Below are positions 26,194 through 36,004 of a DNA stretch of 64,000 nt, one piece after another; the stretch's first letter is position 1, and the number at the start of each line of letters is the position of its first letter. This stretch comes from a bacterium (GTDB lineage Bacteria; Spirochaetota; Leptospiria; Leptospirales; Leptonemataceae): NCBI GenBank assembly GCA_024742665.1, contig JANSYA010000011.1, forward strand, positions 62,001 through 126,000, given 5' to 3'. The translations under genes and the position numbers were made by a program. Below the pieces are notes generated by a model, which made no database searches, was not told the DNA's origin, and was given only the letters and a program-made list of their open reading frames with translations.

Positions 26194-26855
26194 AATCCAA
26201 AGCGACCAATCGAAAAACTCCGGCGGCTGAGGAACAGACGCCCCGCCAGATAGACGCAGAGGGTAGCACTGCCCCGGCGAAGGCACGAGGGCGGCGAAAG
26301 AACGTTAGCCGGGAAGACTGGCTATACGCGGGGCTTTTACAGTTCGCGGAGGGCGGCGAAAGTCAGGTACGCGTCGAAAGAATCGCCCGGGAACTGGGAG
26401 TTACGAAAGGCAGCTACTATTGGTACTTCGCTTCGCGCGAAGACTTTCTCGAACAGCTGCTCCAGCATTCGCTGATTGTCGGAACCGAAGAATTTATCGA
26501 ACTAAGTGAAACTCGCCAGAGCCCCCGCGAAAAATTACGCTTACTCATAGCCGCGATTCTGAAAGATCGGCGAGGCAAGGATTTCCAGTTTTTTCTAAGA
26601 GACTTCGCGCGACGCAACAAGCTGGCCGCGAAGATTCTGCGGCAGACCGAAGGCCGGCGCATCGCCTATGTCACCGGGCTCCTGCGCGAGTCCGGCCTGG
26701 ATTCCCTCGAAGCCGCGGCCCGGGCCGAAATCTTTTACAACTACTATCTCGGTTGGTACGAACGCAACAAGGACCGGCCTCTCAATCGCAAAGAGCTGGA
26801 ACGGCAGCTGGACTGGATGGCCCGCATCGTCGGCGTCAGTCTGGCCGACGACTGA
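26190..26855 (+). CDS. TetR family regulator, probable autoregulator
   Basis: A 221-residue protein starting with GTG that overlaps the previous stop by four bases, so its translation is coupled to the SRPBCC gene. After a Lys/Pro-rich leader, the helix-turn-helix is VRVERIARELGVTKGSYYWYF, a standard TetR recognition region. The C-terminal domain holds the ligand pocket. The strong inverted repeat at 25571-25617 is the natural operator, which would make this a simple self-controlled pair. Confidence 0.9.
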   Translation: MKSKATNRKTPAAEEQTPRQIDAEGSTAPAKARGRRKNVSREDWLYAGLLQFAEGGESQVRVERIARELGVTKGSYYWYFASREDFLEQLLQHSLIVGTEEFIELSETRQSPREKLRLLIAAILKDRRGKDFQFFLRDFARRNKLAAKILRQTEGRRIAYVTGLLRESGLDSLEAAARAEIFYNYYLGWYERNKDRPLNRKELERQLDWMARIVGVSLADD

Positions 26856-26898
26856 CGCGGCCTCGCGTCGCGTGAAATCAAAACCGGCCCAGGCCGGA

Positions 26899-28674
26899 TC
26901 AGGGCCGACGCACGTGCTCCACCAATTCCTGGATTTTCTGCGACGGCGGGGGCGTCAGCAGACAGACGACTCCGGCCACCGCGAAGTTGATCAACATGCC
27001 GACGGCGCCGATGCCTTCCGGCGATATTCCGAACCACCAGTGTTCGACCGAATTCAGCTGCGGCGCGATAAACTTAAAGTATACGATGTAGGCGGTCGTA
27101 AAGCCGATGCCCGCCGTCATCCCCGCCAGAGCCCCCTCTTTGTTCATACGGCGAAAGAAGATACCCAGAAAGATCATCGGAAAAATCGACGACGCGGCCA
27201 GACCGAAGGCGAAGGCGACCACCTGGGCCACAAAGCCCGGCGGATAGATCCCAAAATATCCGGCCACAAACACCGCCAGAGTCGCGGCGATCCGCGCCGA
27301 AAGCAGCTCGCGCTTTTCGCCGACGTGGGGCCAGATCGTGCGTTTGATCAAGTCATGGGCGATGCCCGTGCTGATTGTCAGCAGCAAACCCGCCGCTGTC
27401 GATAGCGCCGCCGCCAGTCCGCCCGCCGCGACCAGACCCACGACCCACGCCGGTAGATTGGCGATCTCCGGATTCGCGAGCACCATAATGTCGCGATCGA
27501 TATAAAGTTCGTTTTCGTTTTCAGCAACCGCCTGGTTTTGAATCAGGCGCTGGCCGCTTGAGCCGCGTTCGTCGGTGAAAACGGGTTTGCCGCCCTGAAA
27601 GGCTTTGCCCGGCGCATAATGAATCACGCCGTCGTCGTTTTTGTCGAGCCAGGCGATCAGCCCGGAATTTTCCCACGATTTCACCCACTGCGGAGCTTCC
27701 GTATAGCTCGCGTCGCTCACAGATAAAATCAAATTAGTCCGCGCGAAGGCGGCGATGGCCGGCGCGGTTGTATACAGGAGCGCGATAAACACCAGCGCGT
27801 AGCCCACGCTCATTCGGGCGTCCTTCACTTTCGGCACGGTAAAAAATCGCACGATCACATGGGGCAAGCCGGCGGTGCCGACCATCAAAGCCAGGGTGAT
27901 CGCGAATACGTCGACCGTAGATTTCACGCCGCCGGTATAAGCCGCGAAACCCAGCTCACGATGCAGATCGTCCAACACGTCGAGCAGATAGCTGCCGGCC
28001 GGCGCATTCGCCTGAGCCGCGAAATCCGCGGAGATCGGCGCGCCAAAGGCGATCTGCGGCACCGGAATGCCCGTCACCATCAGCGCGATAAAGATCGCCG
28101 GGACCGAAAAGGCGAAGATCAAAACGCAGTACTGCGCGACCTGAGTATAGGTGATGCCTTTCATCCCGCCCAGCACCGCATAAAATAACACGATCGCCAT
28201 GCCGATCACAACGCCGACTTCGATATCGACTTCCAGAAAACGCGAAAACACGACGCCCACGCCCCGCATCTGGCCCGCAACGTATGTAAACGAAATAAAA
28301 ATCTGTGCGAAGACCGCGGCAACCCGGGCCGTATCGCTATAATAGCGATCGCCGATAAACGAAGGGATCGTAAACCGGCCGAATTTCCGCAAATACGGCG
28401 CGAGCAAAAGCGCGAGTAAGACGTAGCCGCCGGTCCAGCCCATCAAATAGACGGCGCCGTCGCGGCCCATGAACGATATCAGCCCGGCCATCGAAATAAA
28501 CGAGGCGGCCGACATCCAATCGGCGGCGGTGGCCAGTCCATTCGCAAGCGGCGGCACCGATTCGCCGGCCACGTAAAAATCTTTCGTATTCGCGGCGCGC
28601 GAACGCACGGCGATCACTATATAGAGGGCGAAGCTCAAGCCCACCATTACGAATGTCCAGAATTGTATACTCAT
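26899..28674 (-). CDS. Sodium:solute symporter, large subunit
   Basis: A 591-residue membrane protein of the solute:sodium symporter family, in the acetate-permease-like (VC_2705) branch. It has about 13 membrane helices, typical segments such as ADWMSAASFISMAGLISF and GLAAALSTAAGLLLTIST, and a helix break for sodium binding. A periplasmic loop contains DKNDDGVIHY, which resembles an EF-hand calcium loop. The DUF4212 small subunit is encoded 78 bases upstream on the same strand, as is usual for this branch. The substrate is probably a short carboxylate, but this cannot be read from sequence. Confidence 0.9.
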   Translation of the reverse strand: MSIQFWTFVMVGLSFALYIVIAVRSRAANTKDFYVAGESVPPLANGLATAADWMSAASFISMAGLISFMGRDGAVYLMGWTGGYVLLALLLAPYLRKFGRFTIPSFIGDRYYSDTARVAAVFAQIFISFTYVAGQMRGVGVVFSRFLEVDIEVGVVIGMAIVLFYAVLGGMKGITYTQVAQYCVLIFAFSVPAIFIALMVTGIPVPQIAFGAPISADFAAQANAPAGSYLLDVLDDLHRELGFAAYTGGVKSTVDVFAITLALMVGTAGLPHVIVRFFTVPKVKDARMSVGYALVFIALLYTTAPAIAAFARTNLILSVSDASYTEAPQWVKSWENSGLIAWLDKNDDGVIHYAPGKAFQGGKPVFTDERGSSGQRLIQNQAVAENENELYIDRDIMVLANPEIANLPAWVVGLVAAGGLAAALSTAAGLLLTISTGIAHDLIKRTIWPHVGEKRELLSARIAATLAVFVAGYFGIYPPGFVAQVVAFAFGLAASSIFPMIFLGIFFRRMNKEGALAGMTAGIGFTTAYIVYFKFIAPQLNSVEHWWFGISPEGIGAVGMLINFAVAGVVCLLTPPPSQKIQELVEHVRRP

Positions 28675-28752
28675 GCTTGCCTGCGAAAGGATCTAAAACG
28701 ACTGCGAAATGATTTATGCTAAAATGATTTCGCTAAATATTAAGAACAGAGA

Positions 28753-29010
28753 TCAGGATTCGACGTCGAATTCGTGATCGAGGCGATTCATCAAATAGAC
28801 GTAAACGAAAACCAACGCTACGAAAACGTAAATCGATCCCTGCTGCGCGAACCAGAATCCCAGGGGAAAGCCACCGACGCGAAAGCCGTCCAGCCAGTCC
28901 GCGAACAAAATTCCGCAGCCAAAAGAAAAGAAGAACCAGACCGAAAGCAGGATCGCCAGGTAGGTCAAATTCTTACGCCAGTATCGCTTTGATTTTTCCG
29001 ACTGCGTCAT
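28753..29010 (-). CDS. DUF4212 symporter small subunit
   Basis: An 85-residue protein with two membrane helices (about 18-40 and 50-75), matching the DUF4212/putative sodium symporter small subunit family: YWRKNLTYLAILLSVWFFFS at the N-terminus and YVYLMNRLDHEFDVE at the end. AGGAGA lies just upstream of the ATG at 29010. These subunits occur directly upstream of VC_2705-type symporters, as here. Confidence 0.92.
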   Translation of the reverse strand: MTQSEKSKRYWRKNLTYLAILLSVWFFFSFGCGILFADWLDGFRVGGFPLGFWFAQQGSIYVFVALVFVYVYLMNRLDHEFDVES

Positions 29011-29207
29011 GACTGCTATCTCCTGCGCCCGCCGATCCGAAGGGCACGCAGACAGGCTACGGGCAGGCCTGGATTGGCTTCCAGTGTTTTTCCATGGCCG
29101 ACTCCTGCGTCGACGGCCCGAGATCGGGGTCCATCGATCTGGAATAATCGCTTGCTTTTTTAGTGAATACCCTCCAGGCAAGCCGCTCACAATCTCAGAG
29201 GTTCTCC

Positions 29208-32200
29208 ATGCCCCGCCTTTCATACAAACTTGCATTTATCCGCACATTAGTTCTCATTTCGGCACTGCTCGCCGGCATCCAATGCGCCGCCGCGGGCAGC
29301 GGCGACGACGACGACTCATCTGATCTGCTGGTGTTCGCCGCTCTTGCTCCGAATCCGCTACCGCTGCCGGCAGGCTCCCCGGCCGATTTCACCATGCAGA
29401 TCAACGATCAGCCAGGACAGGAGGATTTCGCGTTTCAAACCGAAACGACAAAACAACTTACGGTCGTATTTAAGAAAGGCGCCAGCGCCCTTGAGAATAC
29501 CTTCCTGCGATTTCGAGAGCTACAGGGCGGAACCCCCGGGGCCGTTCTGTTCCAGGCGACGGCGGACGCGAAGGGCATCATCTCCGGGAATTTCACAGTC
29601 AATATGACGGTCACAGCCGTAGAAATGGAGTTCGCGGCGGACGGTCGCGTCCACACCGTACCGGTCGACCTGAGCAATCTGCTCACGATCGATCGCGAGA
29701 TCGTACTGCGCGAAATTGAAACCCGGCGCGATTCCCCTCAGGCGAATGCGACGGCTCTGCTGTCTTTGCCCGATGCGGACGGCGACGGCGTGCCCGACGC
29801 GGCCGACCATTTCCCGGATGATCCAACGCGCGCGACCGGCTTATTTTTTCCGGCTCACGGTCGCTATACGATCGCGTACGAAGATTTGTTCCCGATTAAG
29901 GGCGACGCGGATTTTAATGATTATGTAATTCAGGCGCGCAACTCCGAAGAATTAAACGCGGCAGGCGAGGTCGTCCGAATCCACGGGAGCTATCGCCACG
30001 TGGCCCGGGCCGCCGGCTACAAACATATTCTTAAACTAACTTTACCGGGCGTGACCGACGCCAGCTATACTCTGAAACACTACGCGGCCGACGGCACCCT
30101 GCTATCGACGACAAGCGAAACTGTTGAAAATTTTTCGGACATCGCGATTTCAGACCGCAGCGATCGAACGATTTCTCAGACGAACGCGCACCGGGGCCAG
30201 CAGTTTGCACCGGGCGACTTATTCGAGATTGAAATCACTCCCGATCAGCCGATTCGCAAATCAGACCTGGGCGGCGCACCGTACGATCTGTACGTGTACG
30301 TGCAGAATACCCGGCGCGAAGTTCACTTTCCGGGCCTCTTTCAAGACGGCAGCGGCGCGGATTTGTATCTGGATGAAGACGGCTTTCCCTGGGCACTGCT
30401 GGTGCCCGTCGACTGGCGCTGGATGTACGAACGCCAGAACATTCACCCCGCGTATGAATTCTTCGACGACTGGTACGAAAGCGCCGGGCGAATCCATCGC
30501 GACTGGTACAATTTCCCGAACCCGGAATTCGTTTTTGAAAACGTAACCACATATTTTTCGCCGGCCCCCGGATTTCAACCGCCCCCCGGCTTTCCGGCCG
30601 ATGATTTTGTCATCGAAGCGTCGATGCTGCCGCTGCCCAATCGCTTCGGCGGATTATACGCTCCCGTCGGCAGCATTTATGATATTCGCCCGGCCGCCGG
30701 AGGTTCCATCACCTTTCCGGGCGAAGCGGCGCGAATTCAATACAGCTACGACCAGGCCGCTCTGGCGGACGCGGGTTTCGTCGAAGACTTCGCCGTATTC
30801 TATTTCGATGAAAACACCGACGCCTGGGTCGCTTTAGAAAACGTCGAAGTCGACGTCGACGCGGCCACCGTAACCGCCTACACCGATCACTTAACGCCCT
30901 TCGTATTGACGGCTCTGCCCGTTCCGGCCAGCGGCGAACAATCTCCGGCCGGACCGGCCTGCATCGAAGACGACCTGAGCAATCCGCTCGGCGGTAGCGG
31001 CGGCGCCGTATTTTCTACGGTCGATCTCGGCTTTAAGTACTACAAAGATCGTAACTATACGATCGAAGATCCAATCATGTCGCCGACCAACGCCGCGACC
31101 TTCGCCGCGCTCGGATTCGAGCAGGCCCTGGGCGTCTCCACCTGCAACGGCAGCGGTTTTTGCGGACCGGCGGCGAATCATAAATTCGAAACGGGCAACA
31201 ATTATATCACCTTCACCGCGCATACGGACATCGACGTCTACGTAATGTACGATAACCGCGGCGGCGGAGCCGGCGACGCGAGCTGGCTGCTCACACCCGA
31301 CTGGACCGACACCGGCTTTCAGATCGAAACGACCGACCCGGGCGCGGCATTTTATCGGGTATATCGCCGCAGTTATAATACCGGCGATCCGGTCGCGCTG
31401 CATGGCAATCGCCAGGGTTCCAGCGCCGCCGTCCAGACGAACTACTGGGCAGTAATCAAACCCCAGGGTGATTTAAGCAACAGCGGCGCTCAGGCCCTGT
31501 GCGTGGCGACCCCGGACACGGGCGCTCCAGGCCTGGTTACGAATCTACAGGCCGCGCCCGGCGCGGGCGAAGTCATCCTGACCTGGCAGAATCCGCCGGA
31601 TGCGGATTTCGCGGGCGTCGTCGTGCGGCGCTCGAACACCCTGCCCGCGCCGACGAAGGTCAACGAAGGCGTGGAGCCTGTACCGGGAACGGTCATCAAC
31701 GGTCAAAGCTATCGCGATGAGAGCGTTGTCGCGGGAACTTATTATTATACGGTCTTCGCCCTCGACGAGAACAACAACTATCAGCAACCGGGTCAGTCTC
31801 TTTCCGCGACAACCTCGGCGGACACGGACGGCGACGGGCTCAGCGACCTCTATGAATCCACCAGGAATTATTCGGTCATCTTTCCCGGCAGTCCCCTGCC
31901 CAATTCAACCTGTATCACCGCGCCATGCGCGAGCGGCGACCCGCGCGATTCGGACGGCGACGGCGTTCAGGACGGCCTGGAAGTCGCGAACGGCACCGAC
32001 CCCACGAATCCCGATAACGCGCGACCGACCATCACGGATTTCAGCTTAACGAGCGCTTCGCCCACATCAAACCCGAACGTGAGCTTCACTCTGGCGGCGA
32101 ACGACGATACGGCCGTAACTGGATATTTGATTACCTTAACGGACGGCCAGCCCCTGGCCGGACACAGCGGCTGGCAGCCGATCGCGCCGACCGGCTATAC

Positions 32201-33635
32201 CCTGCCCGCTGCGGGCAGTTTTTCGCTTTATATCTGGGCGAAAGATCTGGCGGGCAACGTGAGCGCCGCCTATCCGCCGATCAATGTGGATCTGGCGGCG
32301 GCGGCGGCGGCGTGGCAGGCGATCGAAACAGTCGGGGGCAGCAGTCCGAACGCGTTTATGACTCAGGGCGCAATCGCCGATAACGGCGACGCTGTGATCG
32401 TATGGGGACAGAGGAACTCCGCCAACCAACAGGTGCTCTTTAAAAGCGAACGACGCGGCGGCGCGTGGCTGGATCCAGCGAATATCGACGACAGCTACAG
32501 CCTGCCGGGAGTAGTCGGCACGCTGCCGAAGGTCGCGATCAATTCCAGCGGCGATACGGTCATCGCTTCGCATCAGATCACAAACGTGGGCACGCGATTG
32601 TATCTGTCGGAAAATCGAGGCGGCGTATGGACGCACCCGGCGGGCGTGAACGATTTCATCAATCCCAATCAGATCGTCTTCGCCGAGGCCACTCAGGTTG
32701 AAATGGCCAACAACGGCGACGCGATTATTGTGTGGTCGCAGCGGGGTCCGGGAGTTTACGCGCATTTTTATAAAAGCGAATATCGCGGCGGAGTATGGAC
32801 GCATCCGGCAGACATCAACGACTTCTTCAGTTTTAACGGCCCTTCGTCGGGAGGCGAAGCGAAGGTCGCCATGGCCAATAACGGCGACACAATCATACTG
32901 TGGGGCCATCGCGACGGAGTTTCCGGCACGCCATTTCGCCTGTATAAAAGCGAATACCGCGGCGGCGTCTGGACCCACCCCGCCGATGTGAACGACTTTG
33001 TAAGTATACCGGTGAATACAAGTACGCCGGAGTGGGACGTCGCAATGAGCGATAACGGCGACGCCGTAATCGTATGGACTCAGAACGATATAGTCGAACG
33101 CAATCTGAATCGATTGTATATGGCGGAGTATCGCGCGGGAACCTGGATCTATCCTCTGAGCCTGGCGAACTATATCAATCCGAACGTTCCCGGAAATTCG
33201 CAGATGTCGACGGCGAACCGCGTTAAGGTGGCGATGGACGACACCGGCGGCGCGACAATCGCCTGGATGCAAAGCGCCATCTTTCGCGAACGGCACATCT
33301 TTTTCAGCGAGTATCGAGGCGGCGCGTGGACGCATCCCGCCGATCAAAATGACTTTATCAGTCCGATCGGCTTTCCCCACGGCGAAATCAATCTGGCCAT
33401 GGGCGGCAACGGCGACGCGGTCATTGTCTGGAACAATAACGCTCAGCCGAGCTGGCGCGTGTTTCGCAGTGAAAACCGCGGTGGAATTTGGACACATCCC
33501 GTAGACGAAAACGACAGCATCAACGGGCCGTTCCCGGATATACTGCAACCCTTCGTTGAAATGAACGCGTCGGGAGAGAGCATCGCCTTCGGTCGAATTT
33601 CGCTGGGCGGAATATTCAGGCAGATATACGAATAA
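29208..33635 (+). CDS. Giant LruC-domain lipoprotein with FN3 and beta-propeller repeats
   Basis: A 1475-residue surface or periplasmic lipoprotein; the signal ends in LLAGIQC and AGAGG precedes the ATG. In order: a calcium-binding DxDxDG repeat (about 190-207); an LruC domain beginning FFPAHGRYTIAYEDLFP and GDADFNDYVI (about 212-575); a Cys-containing region; a fibronectin type III domain (about 771-865); two more DxDGDG repeats (about 872-935); an Ig-like part; and seven or more repeats of about 50 residues (NGDAVIVW ... YRGGVWTHPAD.NDF) from about 1050, which should form a beta-propeller. LruC was named from a Leptospira uveitis antigen. The function is unknown; binding outside the cell is likely. 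Confidence 0.88.
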   Translation: MPRLSYKLAFIRTLVLISALLAGIQCAAAGSGDDDDSSDLLVFAALAPNPLPLPAGSPADFTMQINDQPGQEDFAFQTETTKQLTVVFKKGASALENTFLRFRELQGGTPGAVLFQATADAKGIISGNFTVNMTVTAVEMEFAADGRVHTVPVDLSNLLTIDREIVLREIETRRDSPQANATALLSLPDADGDGVPDAADHFPDDPTRATGLFFPAHGRYTIAYEDLFPIKGDADFNDYVIQARNSEELNAAGEVVRIHGSYRHVARAAGYKHILKLTLPGVTDASYTLKHYAADGTLLSTTSETVENFSDIAISDRSDRTISQTNAHRGQQFAPGDLFEIEITPDQPIRKSDLGGAPYDLYVYVQNTRREVHFPGLFQDGSGADLYLDEDGFPWALLVPVDWRWMYERQNIHPAYEFFDDWYESAGRIHRDWYNFPNPEFVFENVTTYFSPAPGFQPPPGFPADDFVIEASMLPLPNRFGGLYAPVGSIYDIRPAAGGSITFPGEAARIQYSYDQAALADAGFVEDFAVFYFDENTDAWVALENVEVDVDAATVTAYTDHLTPFVLTALPVPASGEQSPAGPACIEDDLSNPLGGSGGAVFSTVDLGFKYYKDRNYTIEDPIMSPTNAATFAALGFEQALGVSTCNGSGFCGPAANHKFETGNNYITFTAHTDIDVYVMYDNRGGGAGDASWLLTPDWTDTGFQIETTDPGAAFYRVYRRSYNTGDPVALHGNRQGSSAAVQTNYWAVIKPQGDLSNSGAQALCVATPDTGAPGLVTNLQAAPGAGEVILTWQNPPDADFAGVVVRRSNTLPAPTKVNEGVEPVPGTVINGQSYRDESVVAGTYYYTVFALDENNNYQQPGQSLSATTSADTDGDGLSDLYESTRNYSVIFPGSPLPNSTCITAPCASGDPRDSDGDGVQDGLEVANGTDPTNPDNARPTITDFSLTSASPTSNPNVSFTLAANDDTAVTGYLITLTDGQPLAGHSGWQPIAPTGYTLPAAGSFSLYIWAKDLAGNVSAAYPPINVDLAAAAAAWQAIETVGGSSPNAFMTQGAIADNGDAVIVWGQRNSANQQVLFKSERRGGAWLDPANIDDSYSLPGVVGTLPKVAINSSGDTVIASHQITNVGTRLYLSENRGGVWTHPAGVNDFINPNQIVFAEATQVEMANNGDAIIVWSQRGPGVYAHFYKSEYRGGVWTHPADINDFFSFNGPSSGGEAKVAMANNGDTIILWGHRDGVSGTPFRLYKSEYRGGVWTHPADVNDFVSIPVNTSTPEWDVAMSDNGDAVIVWTQNDIVERNLNRLYMAEYRAGTWIYPLSLANYINPNVPGNSQMSTANRVKVAMDDTGGATIAWMQSAIFRERHIFFSEYRGGAWTHPADQNDFISPIGFPHGEINLAMGGNGDAVIVWNNNAQPSWRVFRSENRGGIWTHPVDENDSINGPFPDILQPFVEMNASGESIAFGRISLGGIFRQIYE
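32370..33600 (+). repeat. Coding repeats of the LruC lipoprotein propeller
   Basis: Seven full units and one partial unit, each about 150 bases, encode NGDAVIVW-type strands and YRGGVWTHPAD-type turns. The segment AWQAIETVGG before the first unit and the partial last unit could close a seven-bladed ring. Confidence 0.85.
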
Positions 33636-33692
33636 CGCGAAGCGCCCTCGTCGCCGCCCCTTGTGCGCGATCGGCGAATTGTGTCCGGCCCT

Positions 33693-34346
33693 ATGAGCTA
33701 TCGCGAGATCAAGATTACGCCAGAAGGCGGCGGCGTGAACTCGACGCTGCACATCGAAATGAACCCGCCGACGGGAATGCTCCCCCCGGGCGGCGAGTAT
33801 GACCTCGACTATTTCGGCCAGGACGACGGCGCCGGCACCGCCGGCACGATAGCAAAGGACGCCGCGTTTCGGCTGATCTTTCAGCTCGGCTGGAGCTATA
33901 TGATCTACGTTTACGTCGTGGGTCTCGCGCCCCCCGGCCATCGGCGCTGGTTTCACACCTTCTGGATCAAGGACTGCGCCGTGGCCGAAGTCGATCAGGA
34001 AGAGCTCGGCGCTCCCACATCGGTGGCGACCGGCCCGCTGAGTCTACCGCTCCTGCACACGCGAGTCGGAATCAAGGCGGCGGCCTTCGCCAAGGAGATC
34101 AGCCCGCGTCCAACTCGATCATCGCATTCAACGCCATATCTCTCCGACCGGCTGGTATCCTGTGAGTTCAGCGCGAGCCCGAGTCCGAATCCGAGCGAAT
34201 GGAACGAAACTCTAATAACGATCGAGTGGAAGCTTGCGAGCGGCGGGATGCTCGCCTGGAACAATCGCGAGTTCTGGAGTTACACCTCGCCCGTCAAAAC
34301 CAGGTATGCCCTGGAAGACGGCGACCGCATACGTTTCGTTAAATGA
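33693..34346 (+). CDS. Hypothetical protein
   Basis: About 217 residues from the ATG at 33693; a GTG 30 bases upstream is possible. Codon use looks like a genuine gene of this genome, with G/C-rich third positions. There is no signal peptide. The N-terminal half (ITPEGGGVNSTLHIEMNPPT) looks beta-rich, and a stretch GWSYMIYVYVVGLAPPGH is mildly hydrophobic. I do not recognise a family. It follows the LruC lipoprotein gene by 57 bases on the same strand and converges on the flotillin gene. Confidence 0.55.
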   Translation: MSYREIKITPEGGGVNSTLHIEMNPPTGMLPPGGEYDLDYFGQDDGAGTAGTIAKDAAFRLIFQLGWSYMIYVYVVGLAPPGHRRWFHTFWIKDCAVAEVDQEELGAPTSVATGPLSLPLLHTRVGIKAAAFAKEISPRPTRSSHSTPYLSDRLVSCEFSASPSPNPSEWNETLITIEWKLASGGMLAWNNREFWSYTSPVKTRYALEDGDRIRFVK

Positions 34347-34379
34347 TCGCGCGAGAAGAGCGCGCCGCCGCTTCGTGCG

Positions 34380-35972
34380 TCAATCGGCCGCGACCTCGGG
34401 TTCAGTGACCGCCTTCGGAGTCGCGGCGGCTTTCGCCTCGCTCTGGCTGCTTTCTTTAGCGACGCGTCCCAGAAACTCCGGCAAATCGACGCCTGCCATC
34501 GCGGCGACCTCGTGCAGCGGCGGCAGGCTCTGAATCAAACTGGACATAAAATTCGATGTGGTCGAACCAGTGCCGCCCTGTCCGCTGCCGGAATCCCAGA
34601 CGGTGATCTTGTCGATTTGGAGATTCTTAATCGCTTCGACCTGCGTTGAAACGATTTCTTCCAGCTTCTCGATCATCAGCAGCGTGGCGGCCGCCTTCGC
34701 GTCGCCGTCGCAGCTCTCGACCAGTTCGCGGTAGCCGCTGGCTTTGGAGGACAGAACTTTTTGAATACCCTCGGCTTCCGCTTCATACTTCGCAAGCACC
34801 GCGTCGGCCTCGCCCCGGGCTTCGCGACGGGTTTGTTCCGCGCGCGCCTCGGCGGCGATCTCAACTTTGCGACGTTCAATCTCTTCGCGCACGACCTCGA
34901 CGGCGATCAAACGCTGCTCTTCGGACTTCGCCCGGGCCCGTTCGATTTCTTCTTCGGCGCCGAATCGCGCGACTTCGCCTTCCTGCTGGGCCGCGGCTTC
35001 TTTGATCGCGAGCTTCGCGTTCGCGTCCGCGATATTGGCCTTGGCCGTGTTTTCGCCGGAGACCGCGCGCGCTTCCTGCTCCTGAACGTAGACGCGCTGA
35101 TCGGCTTCCGCCAGCTTGCGGCCCTTTTCGGCTTCGGCGAGAGTCGCGGCGACTTTAACTTCTTTTTCCCGGGCGGCTTCCGCCTCGCCGATACGCGCGG
35201 TCGTTTCCTGCTGCTGAACAAACACGCGCTCATCGGCTTCGGCGGCTTTGCGGCCTTTCTCGGCTCCGGCCAGGTTTTCCGCTACTTTGATCTCGCGTTC
35301 GCGCGTGGCCTGCGCCTCGCCGATCGAGCCCAGCTTCTCCTGCTCGGCTACGTCGATCTTCGCTCTATTGATCGCTTCGGAGGCCGCTTTTTTACCGATG
35401 CTTTCGATATAATTCGATTCGTCAGTAATATCAGTTATGTTTACGTTAATCAAATAGAGGCCGATCTTATTCAGCTCCGGCTCTACGTTCTTGCGAATCG
35501 ATTCCAGGAAGCTCTCGCGATCCTGGTTGATTTGTTCAATCGTCAGAGAGGCGACTGTCAGACGCAGCTGACCGAAGATGATTTCGCGCGCCATCTCTTC
35601 GATCTGCTCGCCGCCCAGACCCAGCAGGCGCTCGGCGGCGTTTTGCATAATCGCCGGCTGCGTGCTGACGCCGACGGTGAAGGTGCTCGGAACGTTAATG
35701 CGAATATTCTGCAGCGAAAGCGCGTTCTGCAGGGGGATATTGATCGTCAGCGGCGTCAGACTTAAAAATGCATAATCCTGAATTAAGGGCCAGACCAGCA
35801 CGCCGCCGCCGTGAATACAATTCGCCGACTGGCCTTTGCCGACCTTACCGAAGACGACCAGGATCCGATCCGACGGACAGCGTTTGTAGCGCGAGGCCAA
35901 AAACACCATCGTCGAAACGAGCAGGGCCAGGAAGCCGAGGATGGCCATGAGCCAGATTCCATATCCGAACAT
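34380..35972 (-). CDS. Flotillin-like SPFH protein
   Basis: About 530 residues. One N-terminal membrane helix (about 6-28), an SPFH/band 7 domain (DRILVVFGKVGKG to about 200) and a long Ala/Glu-rich coiled coil make this a bacterial flotillin, which organises membrane microdomains. The coiled coil holds a recognisable internal duplication of about 43 residues (IGEAQATREREIKVAENL, repeated as IGEAEAAREKEVKVAATL). I chose the ATG at 35972, with TGGAG upstream; a GTG at 36005 overlapping the NfeD stop is an alternative. It forms an operon with the upstream NfeD-like gene, a standard partner. Confidence 0.9.
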   Translation of the reverse strand: MFGYGIWLMAILGFLALLVSTMVFLASRYKRCPSDRILVVFGKVGKGQSANCIHGGGVLVWPLIQDYAFLSLTPLTINIPLQNALSLQNIRINVPSTFTVGVSTQPAIMQNAAERLLGLGGEQIEEMAREIIFGQLRLTVASLTIEQINQDRESFLESIRKNVEPELNKIGLYLINVNITDITDESNYIESIGKKAASEAINRAKIDVAEQEKLGSIGEAQATREREIKVAENLAGAEKGRKAAEADERVFVQQQETTARIGEAEAAREKEVKVAATLAEAEKGRKLAEADQRVYVQEQEARAVSGENTAKANIADANAKLAIKEAAAQQEGEVARFGAEEEIERARAKSEEQRLIAVEVVREEIERRKVEIAAEARAEQTRREARGEADAVLAKYEAEAEGIQKVLSSKASGYRELVESCDGDAKAAATLLMIEKLEEIVSTQVEAIKNLQIDKITVWDSGSGQGGTGSTTSNFMSSLIQSLPPLHEVAAMAGVDLPEFLGRVAKESSQSEAKAAATPKAVTEPEVAAD

Positions 35973-36004
35973 ATATCGATAACTCCAGGGACGATTTCGC
36001 AGCA

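Noticed and set aside
32136..33956. Long minus-strand open frame of 606 codons opposite the LruC lipoprotein gene
   Set aside because: It mirrors the repeats of the real gene on the other strand, has no family signature or signal, and its codon use fits an antisense shadow in GC-rich DNA.
34761..35765. Plus-strand open frame of 334 codons inside the flotillin gene
   Set aside because: Opposite strand of an unmistakable flotillin; composition is typical of antisense to an Ala/Glu-rich coiled coil.
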